Shown piece after piece: positions 33,642 to 42,434 of a stretch of 64,000 nt of DNA. Numbering within the stretch: position 1 is the stretch's first letter; each line of letters begins with the position of its first letter. Source of the DNA: JALYYC01 sp963795805. Its GTDB lineage: Bacteria > Chloroflexota > Dormibacteria > CF-121. The notes below the pieces were generated by a model that worked only from the letters and a program-made list of their open reading frames with translations, was not told the origin of the DNA and made no database searches. A program made the translations under genes and the position numbers. Where the stretch lies: positions 310,001 to 374,000 of the forward strand of contig CAWCIV010000004.1 in assembly GCA_963795805.1 (NCBI GenBank), read 5' to 3'.

Positions 33642-35396
33642 ATGGCGTTCGGAGCCGATGAGAGTGACCGCGGACCGGGCCGCGATGCGGTCGAGCTGTA
33701 TACGAGGACGTATGCCACGCTCCTGCGCAGTTCGGGCGAGACCAAGCTCAAGGTCCTGGAGCAGTCGCATATCGGGATGTCCTCGAGCCTGCATCCGAAG
33801 GCGGGTCAGCTCGAACCGGACACCGGCGCGCTGATCTATGCGCTCCGGCGCCTCCCGCCGAGCATCCTCAATGTCCGGCGAATCGTGTTGGGCCAATCCG
33901 CCGAGGTGTTCAACCGAGCGCTCAACGTCGATGTCGAGAGCTGGGAGATGCAGAGCGCCCCGGGACGCCGCCGGCGCTACTTCTTTGACGGCCACGGCAC
34001 GCTCGCCGTGTATATCGCGAGCCCGTCCGACGTCGATGACGTGATCCCGCAGCTGGTGGCGCTGCAGATCGAGTGGAACAAACTCCATGGACTGCTCAGC
34101 GCCGAGGATCTCACCGGGATCGACACAGCGGCTGCGCAGTTCGCGCTCCTCGAGCGGCTCGGCATCTCGGAAGACGACAGCCTGCGCCTGCTGGACATCT
34201 GGGGGGATCTCGCCAACCCGCTCCGCCAGATCAAGGCAGAGGAGAAGAGCTTCACTGTGCGGATGCTTGGCGGAACCCAGGTGGGCTATGTCAAGGCGAC
34301 GCGTCGCTGGTGGCAACCGATCGAGGCCTTGCTCCAGGAGCAGGGGGTACGTGACCGGCCGATCTATTTCATCTCGAGTAACACCCACAGCGTGGTCAAT
34401 CTGCTCAGCGGCACCGCGCAGCGGCACCAGAAGGAGATCGTCGAACACATCGAGCAGGGCAACAACCTCGAACTGGTTCCCGAGCTTCGCAAGCTGCGCC
34501 AGGGGCAGACGCGGGGCAACTGGGACAACTTCCTCTACTTCGCCGCGCGGGTGTTTTATGGACCATCCGTTGACTCGCAGCCGCGCCGGTCCCAGCGATC
34601 CCGGGAGGAAGAGGAGCGTGGCATTTACTTTCTGCCGAGCCGCGCCGGGCTCGACCTTGCCGCGCAGGTGATCATCCTCGATCGCCTGCATGCGGCCGAC
34701 CTCGACCCCCGCCTCGGGAGTCCTACCGACAAAGGGATGAAGAAGAGTTCCGCCGTCGTGATCAACATCAACTATCCGCTCGGCCTCGGGGCATACAACG
34801 TGTTGCGCGAGGTCGCGCAGAGCGTCGAAACGCTTCGCGGGGTCTATGTGCTCGGGAAGGCCGCGACGCTCAACGCGAGTATCGGCGACGTCATGATCCC
34901 CAACGTCGTCTATGACGAACACTCCGAGAACACCTATTGGCTCGAAAACTGTTTCAGCTTCGGCAGCGTGGCACCCTTCCTCGTGTACGGATCGGCCCTC
35001 GACAACCAGCGGGCGGTGACCGTCCGCGGTACGTTCCTGCAGAACCGCGGCTACCTCGACTTCTATCACCGGGAGAGCTACACCGTGGTGGAAATGGAGG
35101 CGGGCCCTTACCTGAACGCGCTCTACGAAACGACCGAATCATCGCGCTATCCGATGCGAGACAACATCAACTTCACCAAGCTGCCCTTCGACTTCGGGGT
35201 TCTCCACTACGCGTCGGATACGCCCTACACCCAGGCGCGAACGCTCGGCGCCCGCGGCCTGTCGTACTACGGCATGGATTCGACCTACGCATCGTCGGTC
35301 GCCATCCTCCGCCGCATCCTGGCCCAGGAACAGATTCTTACCAGCGACCTTGCGGCCCCTCGCTGGGCCGAGGCCGAGGCCCGCCAGGGCGCCTGA
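33642..35396 (+). CDS. large protein with nucleoside-phosphorylase-like C-terminal domain
   Basis: From the ATG at 33642 the product has 584 residues. The N-terminal 330 residues are a domain I do not recognise. The C-terminal part has features of the PNP/nucleosidase fold: NYPLGLGAYNVLREVA, GVYVLGKAATLNASIGDVMIP and YTVVEMEAGPYLNALYE, where GD and VEMEAG parallel phosphorylase substrate contacts. I therefore infer a nucleoside- or nucleotide-binding role (DUF6909-like proteins may be related). GATAAT lies just upstream of the ATG, suggesting a leaderless mRNA. A terminator follows. Confidence 0.7.
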   Translation: MAFGADESDRGPGRDAVELYTRTYATLLRSSGETKLKVLEQSHIGMSSSLHPKAGQLEPDTGALIYALRRLPPSILNVRRIVLGQSAEVFNRALNVDVESWEMQSAPGRRRRYFFDGHGTLAVYIASPSDVDDVIPQLVALQIEWNKLHGLLSAEDLTGIDTAAAQFALLERLGISEDDSLRLLDIWGDLANPLRQIKAEEKSFTVRMLGGTQVGYVKATRRWWQPIEALLQEQGVRDRPIYFISSNTHSVVNLLSGTAQRHQKEIVEHIEQGNNLELVPELRKLRQGQTRGNWDNFLYFAARVFYGPSVDSQPRRSQRSREEEERGIYFLPSRAGLDLAAQVIILDRLHAADLDPRLGSPTDKGMKKSSAVVININYPLGLGAYNVLREVAQSVETLRGVYVLGKAATLNASIGDVMIPNVVYDEHSENTYWLENCFSFGSVAPFLVYGSALDNQRAVTVRGTFLQNRGYLDFYHRESYTVVEMEAGPYLNALYETTESSRYPMRDNINFTKLPFDFGVLHYASDTPYTQARTLGARGLSYYGMDSTYASSVAILRRILAQEQILTSDLAAPRWAEAEARQGA

Positions 35397-35415
35397 TCGC
35401 TCGACCCAGAAAATC

Positions 35416-35441
35416 AAAAGGCCGCTGGGGGGCGGCCTTTT
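35416..35441 (+). terminator. intrinsic terminator after the phosphorylase-like gene
   Basis: AAAAGGCCGC and GCGGCCTTTT form a 10-bp stem around a six-base G-rich loop, with the T-run included in the 3' arm. It lies 20 bp after the stop codon. Confidence 0.8.
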
Positions 35442-35529
35442 GGTGGGGGAGGAGGGGGCTTTTTGGACCTGACCGCAGGCTAGCAGCGCGGGCTTACGGA
35501 CGACCTAACTTATCCGGCGCCGTTGGCCG

Positions 35530-36231
35530 TCAGGCCGCGCGTTTGCGCCGGTCGGTCTTCTTTCGCAGCGCGAGTTGCTGGAGCCCGAGATCGATCCGTC
35601 GATCGGACGGATCCAGGTGCTTGGCACAGGTCAGCCAGCGCTGGGCCGCGATCAGATCGTCACGCTCGAGGTGAGCCAGCCCCAGCTGCAGGCTCAGTCC
35701 GGGATCGGTGGGACAGGCCTGGGCGGCCCGCTCCAGGTAGGGAAACGCCTCATCGCGCTTGCCGCTCTCCCAGAGCAGGGTCCCAAGCTCAACGAGGATC
35801 TCCGGTTCCTCGGGTGACTCGTTGAGCGCCCGAAGGTACGCGGTCCGAGCGACATCGGTGTGACCGAGGTGCCGGTGATCGCGGCCGATCAGGTACCAGG
35901 TCTGCCAGGAGCTGGGGGCGAGGAGCATCGTCCGGGTGTAGGCGGCCCGGGCCTGCTCCCGATTGCCGGTCGCATCACAGGTGAGGCCAAGCCGGAAGGC
36001 GACTTCGGCGTCGTCAGGGGCGAGCGCCGCCGCCTCGGTCAGCACGTCGCGCGCTCGGGCGTAATCCCGGATCCGGTGGCATAGCGTACCCAGCCGAAGG
36101 CGGGGAAAGGCCTCGTCCGGCGCCAGCTTGAGTGCCGCCTCGTAGCGGACCAGGGCCTCGCGAACATTGCCCACGGCCTCCGCCGACCGGCCGCTGGCCA
36201 GGACGTTTTCCGTCTCACGGTTAAGGCTCAC
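35530..36231 (-). CDS. tetratricopeptide-repeat protein
   Basis: The 233-residue protein is built from about six TPR units with the usual Gly-8/Ala-20 pattern, for example REALVRYEAALKLAPDE, ARDVLTEAAALAPDDAEV and DEAFPYLERAAQACPTDP. It ends with a basic tail (RKKTDRRKRAA). There is no signal peptide, so it is cytoplasmic and probably a protein-interaction scaffold. The neighbouring minus-strand receiver operon is 90 bp away and could be functionally linked, but nothing shows this directly. Confidence 0.8.
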   Translation of the reverse strand: MSLNRETENVLASGRSAEAVGNVREALVRYEAALKLAPDEAFPRLRLGTLCHRIRDYARARDVLTEAAALAPDDAEVAFRLGLTCDATGNREQARAAYTRTMLLAPSSWQTWYLIGRDHRHLGHTDVARTAYLRALNESPEEPEILVELGTLLWESGKRDEAFPYLERAAQACPTDPGLSLQLGLAHLERDDLIAAQRWLTCAKHLDPSDRRIDLGLQQLALRKKTDRRKRAA

Positions 36232-36320
36232 TGCGAGGGGATAACGCGCGGTCTACATCACGCTTGCCAACGGAATGGCCGTCTGGCGAGACGACAAGGT
36301 GACGACTTGCTAACGGCCCG

Positions 36321-36536
36321 TCAGGCGCGCGCCGAGTCCTGCAGGAAGCGGAGAAGGTCCGCCTCCTCCATGTCCTGGGCCGGGAGCACCGGCGTGTACT
36401 GCAACCGCGATGCGAGCTTCATGGCCAGCTCGACTTTGAAGTCGACCGGGGTGAACCCCTTGTCGGTGAAGATGCCGAGGGCACGGTCGCGGATCACGAG
36501 GGCGGCCCCCTGCTTGCGCGCGAGCACCGTCATCAT
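36321..36536 (-). CDS. small protein cotranscribed with a receiver protein
   Basis: This 71-residue protein begins MMTVLARKQGAALVIRDRAL and continues with a helical part VDFKVELAMKLASRLQ. Its ATG overlaps the stop of the receiver gene (ATGA), so the two are cotranslated and may interact. No family is recognised. The acidic C-terminal helix (DMEEADLLRFLQDSA) could be a docking element. Confidence rests on the coupling and coding-like composition. Confidence 0.6.
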   Translation of the reverse strand: MMTVLARKQGAALVIRDRALGIFTDKGFTPVDFKVELAMKLASRLQYTPVLPAQDMEEADLLRFLQDSARA

Positions 36537-36895
36537 CGAAGGCTGCCGGCCGGCGCCAGCTGTGCCACCAACCGTGCCAGTTGCGTGGGCTTGAACGGCT
36601 TTTCGACGGTGGCCGCCGCCCCGGCGGCGCGCGCCCGGGCGGGGGTGGCCTGGTCGCGGAATTCGGTCATCATCACGACGACGGCCGTGGGCACCAGCAG
36701 GGCGAGCAGATCGAAGGCATCACCGTCCGGGAGGGACGAATCGAGCAGGACCAGGTCCGGCTTCATCGCGTCCGCCGCCCGCGCGACGGCGACGGCGCCG
36801 GGCTCGCAGTGCACCTGGTGGCCCTCCCGCCCCAGCTTGAAGACGATGATCGAGGCAATGTTGGGCTCGTCTTCGACCACGAGGACCCGTGCCAT
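36533..36895 (-). CDS. single-domain response regulator receiver
   Basis: This 120-residue CheY-like receiver has VLVVEDEPN (acidic pair), phospho-acceptor Asp 52 in LLDSSLPDGD, the Thr switch in MMTEF and Lys in EKPFKP. No output domain is present. No histidine kinase is nearby. It is the first gene of a two-gene unit with the 71-residue protein, which may be its target or cofactor. Confidence 0.88.
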   Translation of the reverse strand: MARVLVVEDEPNIASIIVFKLGREGHQVHCEPGAVAVARAADAMKPDLVLLDSSLPDGDAFDLLALLVPTAVVVMMTEFRDQATPARARAAGAAATVEKPFKPTQLARLVAQLAPAGSLR

Positions 36896-36914
36896 AGGCG
36901 GCTAATGTTAGCGC

Positions 36915-37457
36915 GTGGCACCCAGACCCTCGACCCTTCCGACGATCTTCCTCGGGCACGGCGCGGCCGGGACCGCGGCGAGCATGCAGCCGTACGTCGA
37001 CGCCCTGGAGGCCCGTGGCCTCCGGGCCAGGGCGGTGAGTCTCCGGCGTGGCGGGCGAGCGGTTCCCAAGGCCGAACGCGCGGTGCCAGACTTTGAGGCC
37101 GCCGCGCGGCCCGGCGCCATTGCCGGCGGCCACTCGTACGGAGGTCGGGTGGCCAGCCTGGCTGCCGTCGAGACGGACTACGCCGCCTTGATTCTCCTCA
37201 GTTATCCGCTCCACCGTCCCGGGCATGCCGAGACGCCCCGGACCGAGCACTGGCCCCGGATTCGCTGCCCCGTGTTGCTCCTGTCGGGTGAGTCGGACCC
37301 GTTTGCCCAGCTAAGCCTGCTCAAGAAGTCGGTGAAGCTGTTGCCGGACGCCCGGCTGGTCACGTTTCCGGGAGTCGGCCACGGGCTTCTGCCGGTGCTG
37401 GACGAGGCGATGGATCGCGTGGCGGCGTTCGTGAAAGAGAGCGTTCGCGCTCGCTAG
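36915..37457 (+). CDS. alpha/beta hydrolase, dienelactone-hydrolase/KANL3-Tex30-like
   Basis: This 180-residue alpha/beta hydrolase has the nucleophile elbow GGHSYGGRV (Ser), Asp in GESDPFA and His in GVGHGL, a complete triad. An HGAAGT oxyanion segment lies near the N terminus. Length and motifs resemble the small KANL3/Tex30-type hydrolases. The substrate is unknown. The GTG at 36915 is six bases after TAATGT, a possible -10 box of a leaderless mRNA. Confidence 0.8.
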   Translation: MAPRPSTLPTIFLGHGAAGTAASMQPYVDALEARGLRARAVSLRRGGRAVPKAERAVPDFEAAARPGAIAGGHSYGGRVASLAAVETDYAALILLSYPLHRPGHAETPRTEHWPRIRCPVLLLSGESDPFAQLSLLKKSVKLLPDARLVTFPGVGHGLLPVLDEAMDRVAAFVKESVRAR

Positions 37458-37469
37458 CCAGGCGTCCGG

Positions 37470-38348
37470 CTAGCCGCTGAAGCCCTCGGGCAGAAGCACC
37501 TCGCCACCGGTCGTGGCGACGTAGACCTGCCAGTTGTAATAGCCGAAAAAGGCCCGCTCATTGTCGATCATCTGCTGCGCGTAGAGCGTCACGGCGCGCA
37601 CGTAGAGGTCGCTGTTGTTGTAGGCGTAGATCGCCCGGCTCAGGTTGCGGGCGGCGCCCGCCGCTTGGAGATATCGACCGGCCGCCAGGATGGCGTCGCG
37701 TGGATCGTTGACGTTCCCGCGCCCATAGGCGGCCCAGGTGGCGGGCATGAATTGCATCGGCCCCTGCGCGCCGGCAGAGCTCAGGCCCTGGATCCGGCCC
37801 ATGTTGGTTTCGATCAGGTTGATCGCGGCCAGGTACTGCCACGGGATGCCGAACGCTGTCTGCGCCTCGCGGTAGTAGCCGAGCAGGACGTCGGGAGCTG
37901 GCGGCGGCACGATCCGCCAGTGCGGCAGTCCGGTCCGGGAGCCATTCAGGTTGTCGATCTGTTGCGCCGCCATCACGTTCGCCTGAATCGCTTGGCGGGC
38001 TGGCGCCGGAACGGCGCCCAACACGGTGGGGAGCCAGTCAGGATGGGACGAAAGCAGGTGATACAGCTGTTGCTGCCGCTGGCCGAACGCCACATACTCG
38101 GCCGCGGTCGTGTCGGCGGATCGGATCGCGGGCTCGATCGCCCCCAGTTCGCTGGCGACGTAGGTCGCGTCGACCGGGCTCGCCGTTGGCACGGCGGTTG
38201 GCGCAGCTTTTGGCGTTGCGGAGACGCGGGCTGCGACGGTCGACGGGAGCAGGCTCGCCTGCGGAGTCAGGGCTCCGATGCCCGAGCAAGCACCAAGGCT
38301 ACCCATGGTGGCGAGCGCTAACAACGCAGCGCGCAACCGAACCTGCAT
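37470..38348 (-). CDS. lytic transglycosylase lipoprotein
   Basis: The 292-residue protein has a lipoprotein signal (LALATMGSLGAC, lipobox LGAC) and a Pro/Thr/Ala linker. The C-terminal SLT (goose-lysozyme-type) domain shows the catalytic Glu in INLIETNMG, SSAGAQGPMQFMPATW and AIYAYNNSDLYV. It would cleave peptidoglycan between N-acetylmuramic acid and N-acetylglucosamine, leaving anhydro-muropeptides. It is expected to be anchored on the outer face of the membrane. Confidence 0.9.
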   Translation of the reverse strand: MQVRLRAALLALATMGSLGACSGIGALTPQASLLPSTVAARVSATPKAAPTAVPTASPVDATYVASELGAIEPAIRSADTTAAEYVAFGQRQQQLYHLLSSHPDWLPTVLGAVPAPARQAIQANVMAAQQIDNLNGSRTGLPHWRIVPPPAPDVLLGYYREAQTAFGIPWQYLAAINLIETNMGRIQGLSSAGAQGPMQFMPATWAAYGRGNVNDPRDAILAAGRYLQAAGAARNLSRAIYAYNNSDLYVRAVTLYAQQMIDNERAFFGYYNWQVYVATTGGEVLLPEGFSG

Positions 38349-38357
38349 GACGGCCGG

Positions 38358-38386
38358 ATTCTAAGAAGGTCGTGGCTGCCAGTCAA
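38358..38386 (-). promoter_or_regulatory. promoter of the lytic transglycosylase, near-leaderless
   Basis: TTGACT (38386-38381) and TAGAAT (38363-38358) are separated by exactly 17 bp on the minus strand. The ATG at 38348 begins nine bases after the -10, leaving at most two or three untranslated bases. Confidence 0.65.
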
Positions 38387-38427
38387 TCGAAACGACACTA
38401 ACGTCCACGGCCGGCGTTGCATCGGGA

Positions 38428-38763
38428 ATGGCGAACTGGCTGACCAGAGTTCCCTCGACCCCTCCACCCATCGACCGGGTTCAGTTGTGGCTCCTGCCGG
38501 TCGCCGATACGGTGATGGCTGTGATGTGGTCCCGGCCGGGTGGCCTCTCCCTTCGCACCACCTGGGTGACGCCGGCGACGATCTGGCTCTGCCTCGGCGT
38601 GTCGCTCTCAGCGGGCGTGCTGGCAATCGCGACGGTCGCGCGTGGACTCGCCTTCGGCCAACCAATCAGCCTGATCGTTGGTGTCATCGTGCTCGTGGTG
38701 GCCACCGCCATTGGCACCGTCGCCGCTTACGGCCTGCGGCAGCGGACGCTAGCGCGTCGCTGA
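38428..38763 (+). CDS. small two-span membrane protein
   Basis: This open frame of 111 residues has two predicted membrane spans (about residues 50-70 and 80-100) after a polar N terminus, and a basic tail (RQRTLARR). It overlaps the 3' end of the convergent VOC gene by 15 bp. No family is recognised and no clear ribosome binding site is visible. The hydrophobic pattern is the main support. Confidence 0.4.
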   Translation: MANWLTRVPSTPPPIDRVQLWLLPVADTVMAVMWSRPGGLSLRTTWVTPATIWLCLGVSLSAGVLAIATVARGLAFGQPISLIVGVIVLVVATAIGTVAAYGLRQRTLARR

Positions 38764-39144
38764 CTCTTGTTCGCGCAGGCCCGGCTGCTGATAAATACCC
38801 ATGACGTTCCCAGCCGGATCACGGAACAGCGCGAAGATCTCGCGGCCTTTCGGGTCGATTGGTTTCACGATCTGGCCACCCGCGGCGCGAATCGCGTCGA
38901 CGGCTGCATTGGCGTCAGCGACCATGACATAGACGACCAGGCCGACCTCGGTGGTTGGCGGACGACCGGTCATCCAGGTCCCGCTGACTTCGTTCACCGT
39001 GTCGTCGAACGCCATCGCCCCATCGCCTCGCGTGCGGGTCTGCCAGCCAAAGGCCTTTGCGTAGAACGTGGCCGACGCCTGGATGTCGGTCGCGGGAATC
39101 TCGACGTAGCAGATCTTGCCGGTTCGGTAGGTTGGCGTTGCCAT
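38749..39144 (-). CDS. VOC (glyoxalase/bleomycin-resistance) family protein
   Basis: The 131-residue protein has two beta-alpha-beta-beta-beta modules of the vicinal-oxygen-chelate fold: ICYVEIPATDIQASATFYAKAFGW and VVYVMVADANAAVDAIRAAGG, ending in ALFRDPAGNVMGIYQQ. Enzymes of this fold act on diverse substrates and dimerise; the substrate here is unknown. AAGGGG lies before the ATG at 39144, which fits the family start MATPTYRTGKICYVEIPA. Confidence 0.85.
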   Translation of the reverse strand: MATPTYRTGKICYVEIPATDIQASATFYAKAFGWQTRTRGDGAMAFDDTVNEVSGTWMTGRPPTTEVGLVVYVMVADANAAVDAIRAAGGQIVKPIDPKGREIFALFRDPAGNVMGIYQQPGLREQESATR

Positions 39145-39204
39145 CAATTCACCCCTTCGCGTTTCTGGAGCTAATTCTGGCGAAAGCGAGAGGAGCTTGG
39201 CGCA

Positions 39205-40098
39205 GTGGGGGCCGCGGACTACCGTAAGGGTGTGCGTCTCGCCACGTGGAACGTCAACTCGATCACGCCGAGGGTCCCGCGGCTCCTGCCCTGGCTGGAT
39301 ATGCGGCACCCCGACGTGGTGTGCCTCCAGGAGACCAAGCTCGCCGACCAGGCTTTCGACAAACTGCTCGCCCAGGAGCTGTCGGCGCGTGGCTACGCGA
39401 CCGCCCGCAGTGGGGAGGCGCAATGGAACGGCGTGGCGATCCTCTCCCGGGTCGGGCTCGAGGACGTCGTGTCGGGCATTCCTGGGGGGCCCGGCTTTCC
39501 CCACCAGGAGTCGCGGGCGATCGCAGCCACGTGTGGCGGTGTGCGAGTGCACTCGGTCTACGTGCCAAACGGCCGGGTGCCCGACTCAGAGCACTTCCGC
39601 TACAAGCTCGAGTGGCTGGCGGCGCTCGATCGGATGCTGATTACCGATCCCGAGTCCACCGTCGTGTGCGGTGACATGAACATCGCGCCGACCGATGCCG
39701 ACGTCTTCGATCCCAATGCCTACGTGGGCCAGACCCACGTAACCCCCGCCGAGCGGGCGGCGCTGGCCGCCCTGACCGGCCGTGGCCTGCACGACGTCGT
39801 GCGCGAGCACTGGCTCGACGCGCGGATCTTCACGTACTGGGACTACCGGGCCGGGATGTTCCACAAGGACATGGGGATGCGCATCGACCTCGTCCTGGCC
39901 AGCCAGCCGGTCGCGGCGCGCGTGCGGGCCGCCTGGGTCGACCGCCTGGCGCGCAAGGGAACCCTGCCCAGCGACCACGCTCCGGTGATCGTCGACCTCG
40001 ACGAGGCGCCCGACGGCAACATCGGACCGGTCGTGCCTCCCCCGTCGGCGTCTCCGATCGGTCGAGGCAAGGCAACGCTCCCCCAGGCGCGCAAGTAG
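39205..40098 (+). CDS. xthA: exodeoxyribonuclease III
   Basis: This 297-residue EEP-fold nuclease has the exonuclease III/AP endonuclease motifs: ATWNVNSI, Glu in CLQETKLAD, YVPNGR, GDMNIAP, and the C-terminal catalytic SDHAPVIVD. It would cut DNA at abasic sites and degrade 3' ends in base excision repair. GTG at 39205 has AGAGGAG nine bases upstream; a GTG at 39232 is closer to the usual family start. The C terminus has a short Pro/Ser extension. Confidence 0.9.
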   Translation: MGAADYRKGVRLATWNVNSITPRVPRLLPWLDMRHPDVVCLQETKLADQAFDKLLAQELSARGYATARSGEAQWNGVAILSRVGLEDVVSGIPGGPGFPHQESRAIAATCGGVRVHSVYVPNGRVPDSEHFRYKLEWLAALDRMLITDPESTVVCGDMNIAPTDADVFDPNAYVGQTHVTPAERAALAALTGRGLHDVVREHWLDARIFTYWDYRAGMFHKDMGMRIDLVLASQPVAARVRAAWVDRLARKGTLPSDHAPVIVDLDEAPDGNIGPVVPPPSASPIGRGKATLPQARK

Positions 40099-40103
40099 CC
40101 GCC

Positions 40104-41129
40104 GTGGACGTCATCGAGTGGCTGTTGGACTCCGACCCGGCGATCCGCTGGCAGGTGATGCGTGACCTTACTGGTGCGCCCGAGGAGCAGGTCGCTGCCG
40201 AGCGTGCCCGCGTCGCCACCGAGGGCTGGGGCGCACGGTTGCTCGCGCTCCAGCGCCCGAATGGCCAGTGGGATGGAGGGATCCCCACGTCTACCTCCAC
40301 TGACGCGGCGAACTGGTGGCAAGCACTGCCACCCGAGAGGCAAGGCACCCTCTTCCCCCAATGGACCTCCACTACCTGGAGCTTGACGCTGTTGCGGGCG
40401 TTCGGTCTCGATCCTGCCAGCGCAGGAGCGCGCCACGCCGTCCGCCTGGTCCGCGAGCATTGCAGATGGGAGCACGACGGCGAGCCCTATTTCGCCGGCG
40501 AGGTGGAGCCGTGCATCAACGGCAGAACCGTGGCGATCGGCACCTACTTCGGCGAGGACGTCGAGCCCATCGTCAGCCGGCTGCTCGGCGAGCAGATGAG
40601 CGATGGAGGGTGGAACTGCGAGCAGGAGAACGGATCGACGCGGGGCTCATTTCACACCACGATCGAGGTGCTGGAGGGTCTGCTGGAGTACGAGCGAGCG
40701 ATGGGGAGTGTCCCGGACGTGACCGCTGCCCGCCTGCGCGGCCAGGAGTACCTCCTCGAGCGGCGGATGTTTCGCAGGCTGTCGACCGGTGAGGTGATCG
40801 TTGAGGACCGAAAGACGCAAGGCCCTGCCGCGTGGACACAGTTCTCTTACCCGACCTATTGGCACTACGACGTGCTCCGAGGTCTCGACTACCTGCGCGC
40901 GGCCGGCGCCATTCCGGACGAGAGGATGGCCGAGGCGATCGACCTGGTCGAGTCCAAGCGCGATGCAGATGACCGCTGGCCCCTCGAGAATCCCCATCCC
41001 GGCCGGCTGCACTTCGCGATGGACGAGGGCGAGGGGAGACCGAGCCGGTGGAACACCCTCCGGGCCATGCGTGTGCTCAGCTGGTACCGCCAGGCGCAGC
41101 GGTTGACGGCCTTGTCCGGATCTCCGTAG
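40104..41129 (+). CDS. squalene-cyclase-like alpha/alpha-toroid protein
   Basis: The 341-residue protein has prenyltransferase/squalene-cyclase-type repeats: LLALQRPNGQWDGG, LLGEQMSDGGWNCEQENGS and ESKRDADDRWPLEN. The DXDD motif of true squalene-hopene cyclases is absent, and it is half their length, so terpene cyclase activity is doubtful. No signal peptide is visible. It starts 5 bp after exonuclease III, so the two are probably cotranscribed. Function unknown. Confidence 0.7.
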   Translation: MDVIEWLLDSDPAIRWQVMRDLTGAPEEQVAAERARVATEGWGARLLALQRPNGQWDGGIPTSTSTDAANWWQALPPERQGTLFPQWTSTTWSLTLLRAFGLDPASAGARHAVRLVREHCRWEHDGEPYFAGEVEPCINGRTVAIGTYFGEDVEPIVSRLLGEQMSDGGWNCEQENGSTRGSFHTTIEVLEGLLEYERAMGSVPDVTAARLRGQEYLLERRMFRRLSTGEVIVEDRKTQGPAAWTQFSYPTYWHYDVLRGLDYLRAAGAIPDERMAEAIDLVESKRDADDRWPLENPHPGRLHFAMDEGEGRPSRWNTLRAMRVLSWYRQAQRLTALSGSP

Positions 41130-41165
41130 GGCAGGCTTGCGAGCCTTTGAAGCGAGAGAGCATCT

Positions 41166-41741
41166 TCACGGCCCAGAGCCCGATGGGAAGGTGCAGACGA
41201 AGTCACTGATCAACCAGGCGTCCGATACCTTTCGGAGCTGGATGGTGCAATCCTCGGGGCTACTGGGCTGTGCATACACGATGCGGCCACCGCCCTGGTA
41301 CTGACCTACCCGATGCCAGCTGGTGACTCGGGCACGGGCGTCGGCCTGCGCTCCAGAGACGGAGACCACCGACAGGTCAACCGCGCTGACGCCGCCGCCG
41401 AAGCTACAAACCGGGCCGGCGTCCGAGATGTTGCGGCTGAGGAGGGCCATGTATCGGGATAGGGCCGGCTCAGTGAAGGAGCGCGGAAGGTTCGCATGCA
41501 ACTCGCCGAGCATCCGCTGCTGGACAGCCTCGGGAACCGGCCCGGGGCAAACGGGCTGCGCGGGGACAGTGGACGTCTGCAACTCAACAAAGCCGGCGTG
41601 GATGACCGATCCTATGGCGGCGTCGCTGGCTGTTGGGAAGATCGTGAGGCGGATGGCACCGGCGTTCGCTGTTATCAGCACGGCAGCCAGCGTCAGCCCG
41701 ACGATGCCCAGCAATACCACGGTCCGCGGAACCCCAAGCAT
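41166..41741 (-). CDS. membrane-anchored extracytoplasmic protein of unknown function
   Basis: From the ATG at 41741 the product has 191 residues: a membrane-spanning N terminus (VVLLGIVGLTLAAVLITANAG), then a soluble domain with four Cys (PVCPGPVP, GPVCSFGG, EDCTIQL, DFVCTFP) that could form two disulfides outside the cell. The pattern resembles NTF2-like accessory domains, but I do not recognise a family. Longer starts add only basic, low-quality sequence. Confidence 0.55.
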   Translation of the reverse strand: MLGVPRTVVLLGIVGLTLAAVLITANAGAIRLTIFPTASDAAIGSVIHAGFVELQTSTVPAQPVCPGPVPEAVQQRMLGELHANLPRSFTEPALSRYMALLSRNISDAGPVCSFGGGVSAVDLSVVSVSGAQADARARVTSWHRVGQYQGGGRIVYAQPSSPEDCTIQLRKVSDAWLISDFVCTFPSGSGP

Positions 41742-41903
41742 GCCAATGGAACGGCTAGCGTGAGGGAAAGGTTTCCCGAGCCGGACCCGAACCTGTCGAA
41801 AGAGGCTCGGGTTTCGAAGAGGTTCAAAGATTGGTCCTGACGGCTCGCGGCTTAAGTCCGCAACGCGCCGTGGCTGGAGGCGCAAGCTGCTAGCCTCAGA
41901 TCG

Positions 41904-42368
41904 ATGCAGCCCCGCTGGGACAGTGATGATCGTGGTTACGGTATAGCCGACCTATCGAGGGCGATCGGGCAGCTCGACGAACTTCGCCGGCTAGCAATGT
42001 CGCCGGATTGGATAGCCGAGTCACCCGAACTGCATCTCCTTCCGCACCTTGCCGAGGCGTGTCGGCGTCCTGAGGCGGTCTTCTCCCTTGGAGCCAGCAG
42101 GGTCGACGCTGGTGGCGCACTTGTTGTCGAACTCCATCCTCGTAATTCAGCGGCAGGCGTGGGCGAGATCCGGGCCGCTGTCGTCGCGCTGGTCGGGCAG
42201 GTCGCCGAAACCGTGACCTACATTCGGCAGTTTCGCGATCCTTTGCGCTTTGAGGTCGTCACAGGTATCGCCCCGGACGAGGGTCCCTTCGCAACACATG
42301 GGCATCTCCTTATCCTTTACCTCATTGACGCGATCGCCGAATCCGTCGGGAGCGCTGGCAGACCCTAA
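41904..42368 (+). CDS. soluble protein of unknown function
   Basis: The 154-residue acidic protein has mixed helix-strand character (GIADLSRAIGQLDELRRLA, VVELHPRNSAAGVGEIRAAV) and no signal peptide. TAGCCT lies eight bases before the ATG, again a possible -10 of a leaderless mRNA. No family is recognised. Codon use fits the window. Confidence 0.5.
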   Translation: MQPRWDSDDRGYGIADLSRAIGQLDELRRLAMSPDWIAESPELHLLPHLAEACRRPEAVFSLGASRVDAGGALVVELHPRNSAAGVGEIRAAVVALVGQVAETVTYIRQFRDPLRFEVVTGIAPDEGPFATHGHLLILYLIDAIAESVGSAGRP

Positions 42369-42434
42369 CGTCTCCTACGCGTGGTCAAACAGCCGTCGAT
42401 AACGACGGCAAGCCTGGGTTGAGGTGCTCTTCCC

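Noticed and set aside
33591..35069. 492-codon minus-strand open frame
   Set aside because: Mirror of the phosphorylase-like gene; no start signals or motifs.
40104..41129. Squalene-hopene cyclase
   Set aside because: The DXDD catalytic motif and about half of the usual length are missing; only the toroid repeat pattern is shared.
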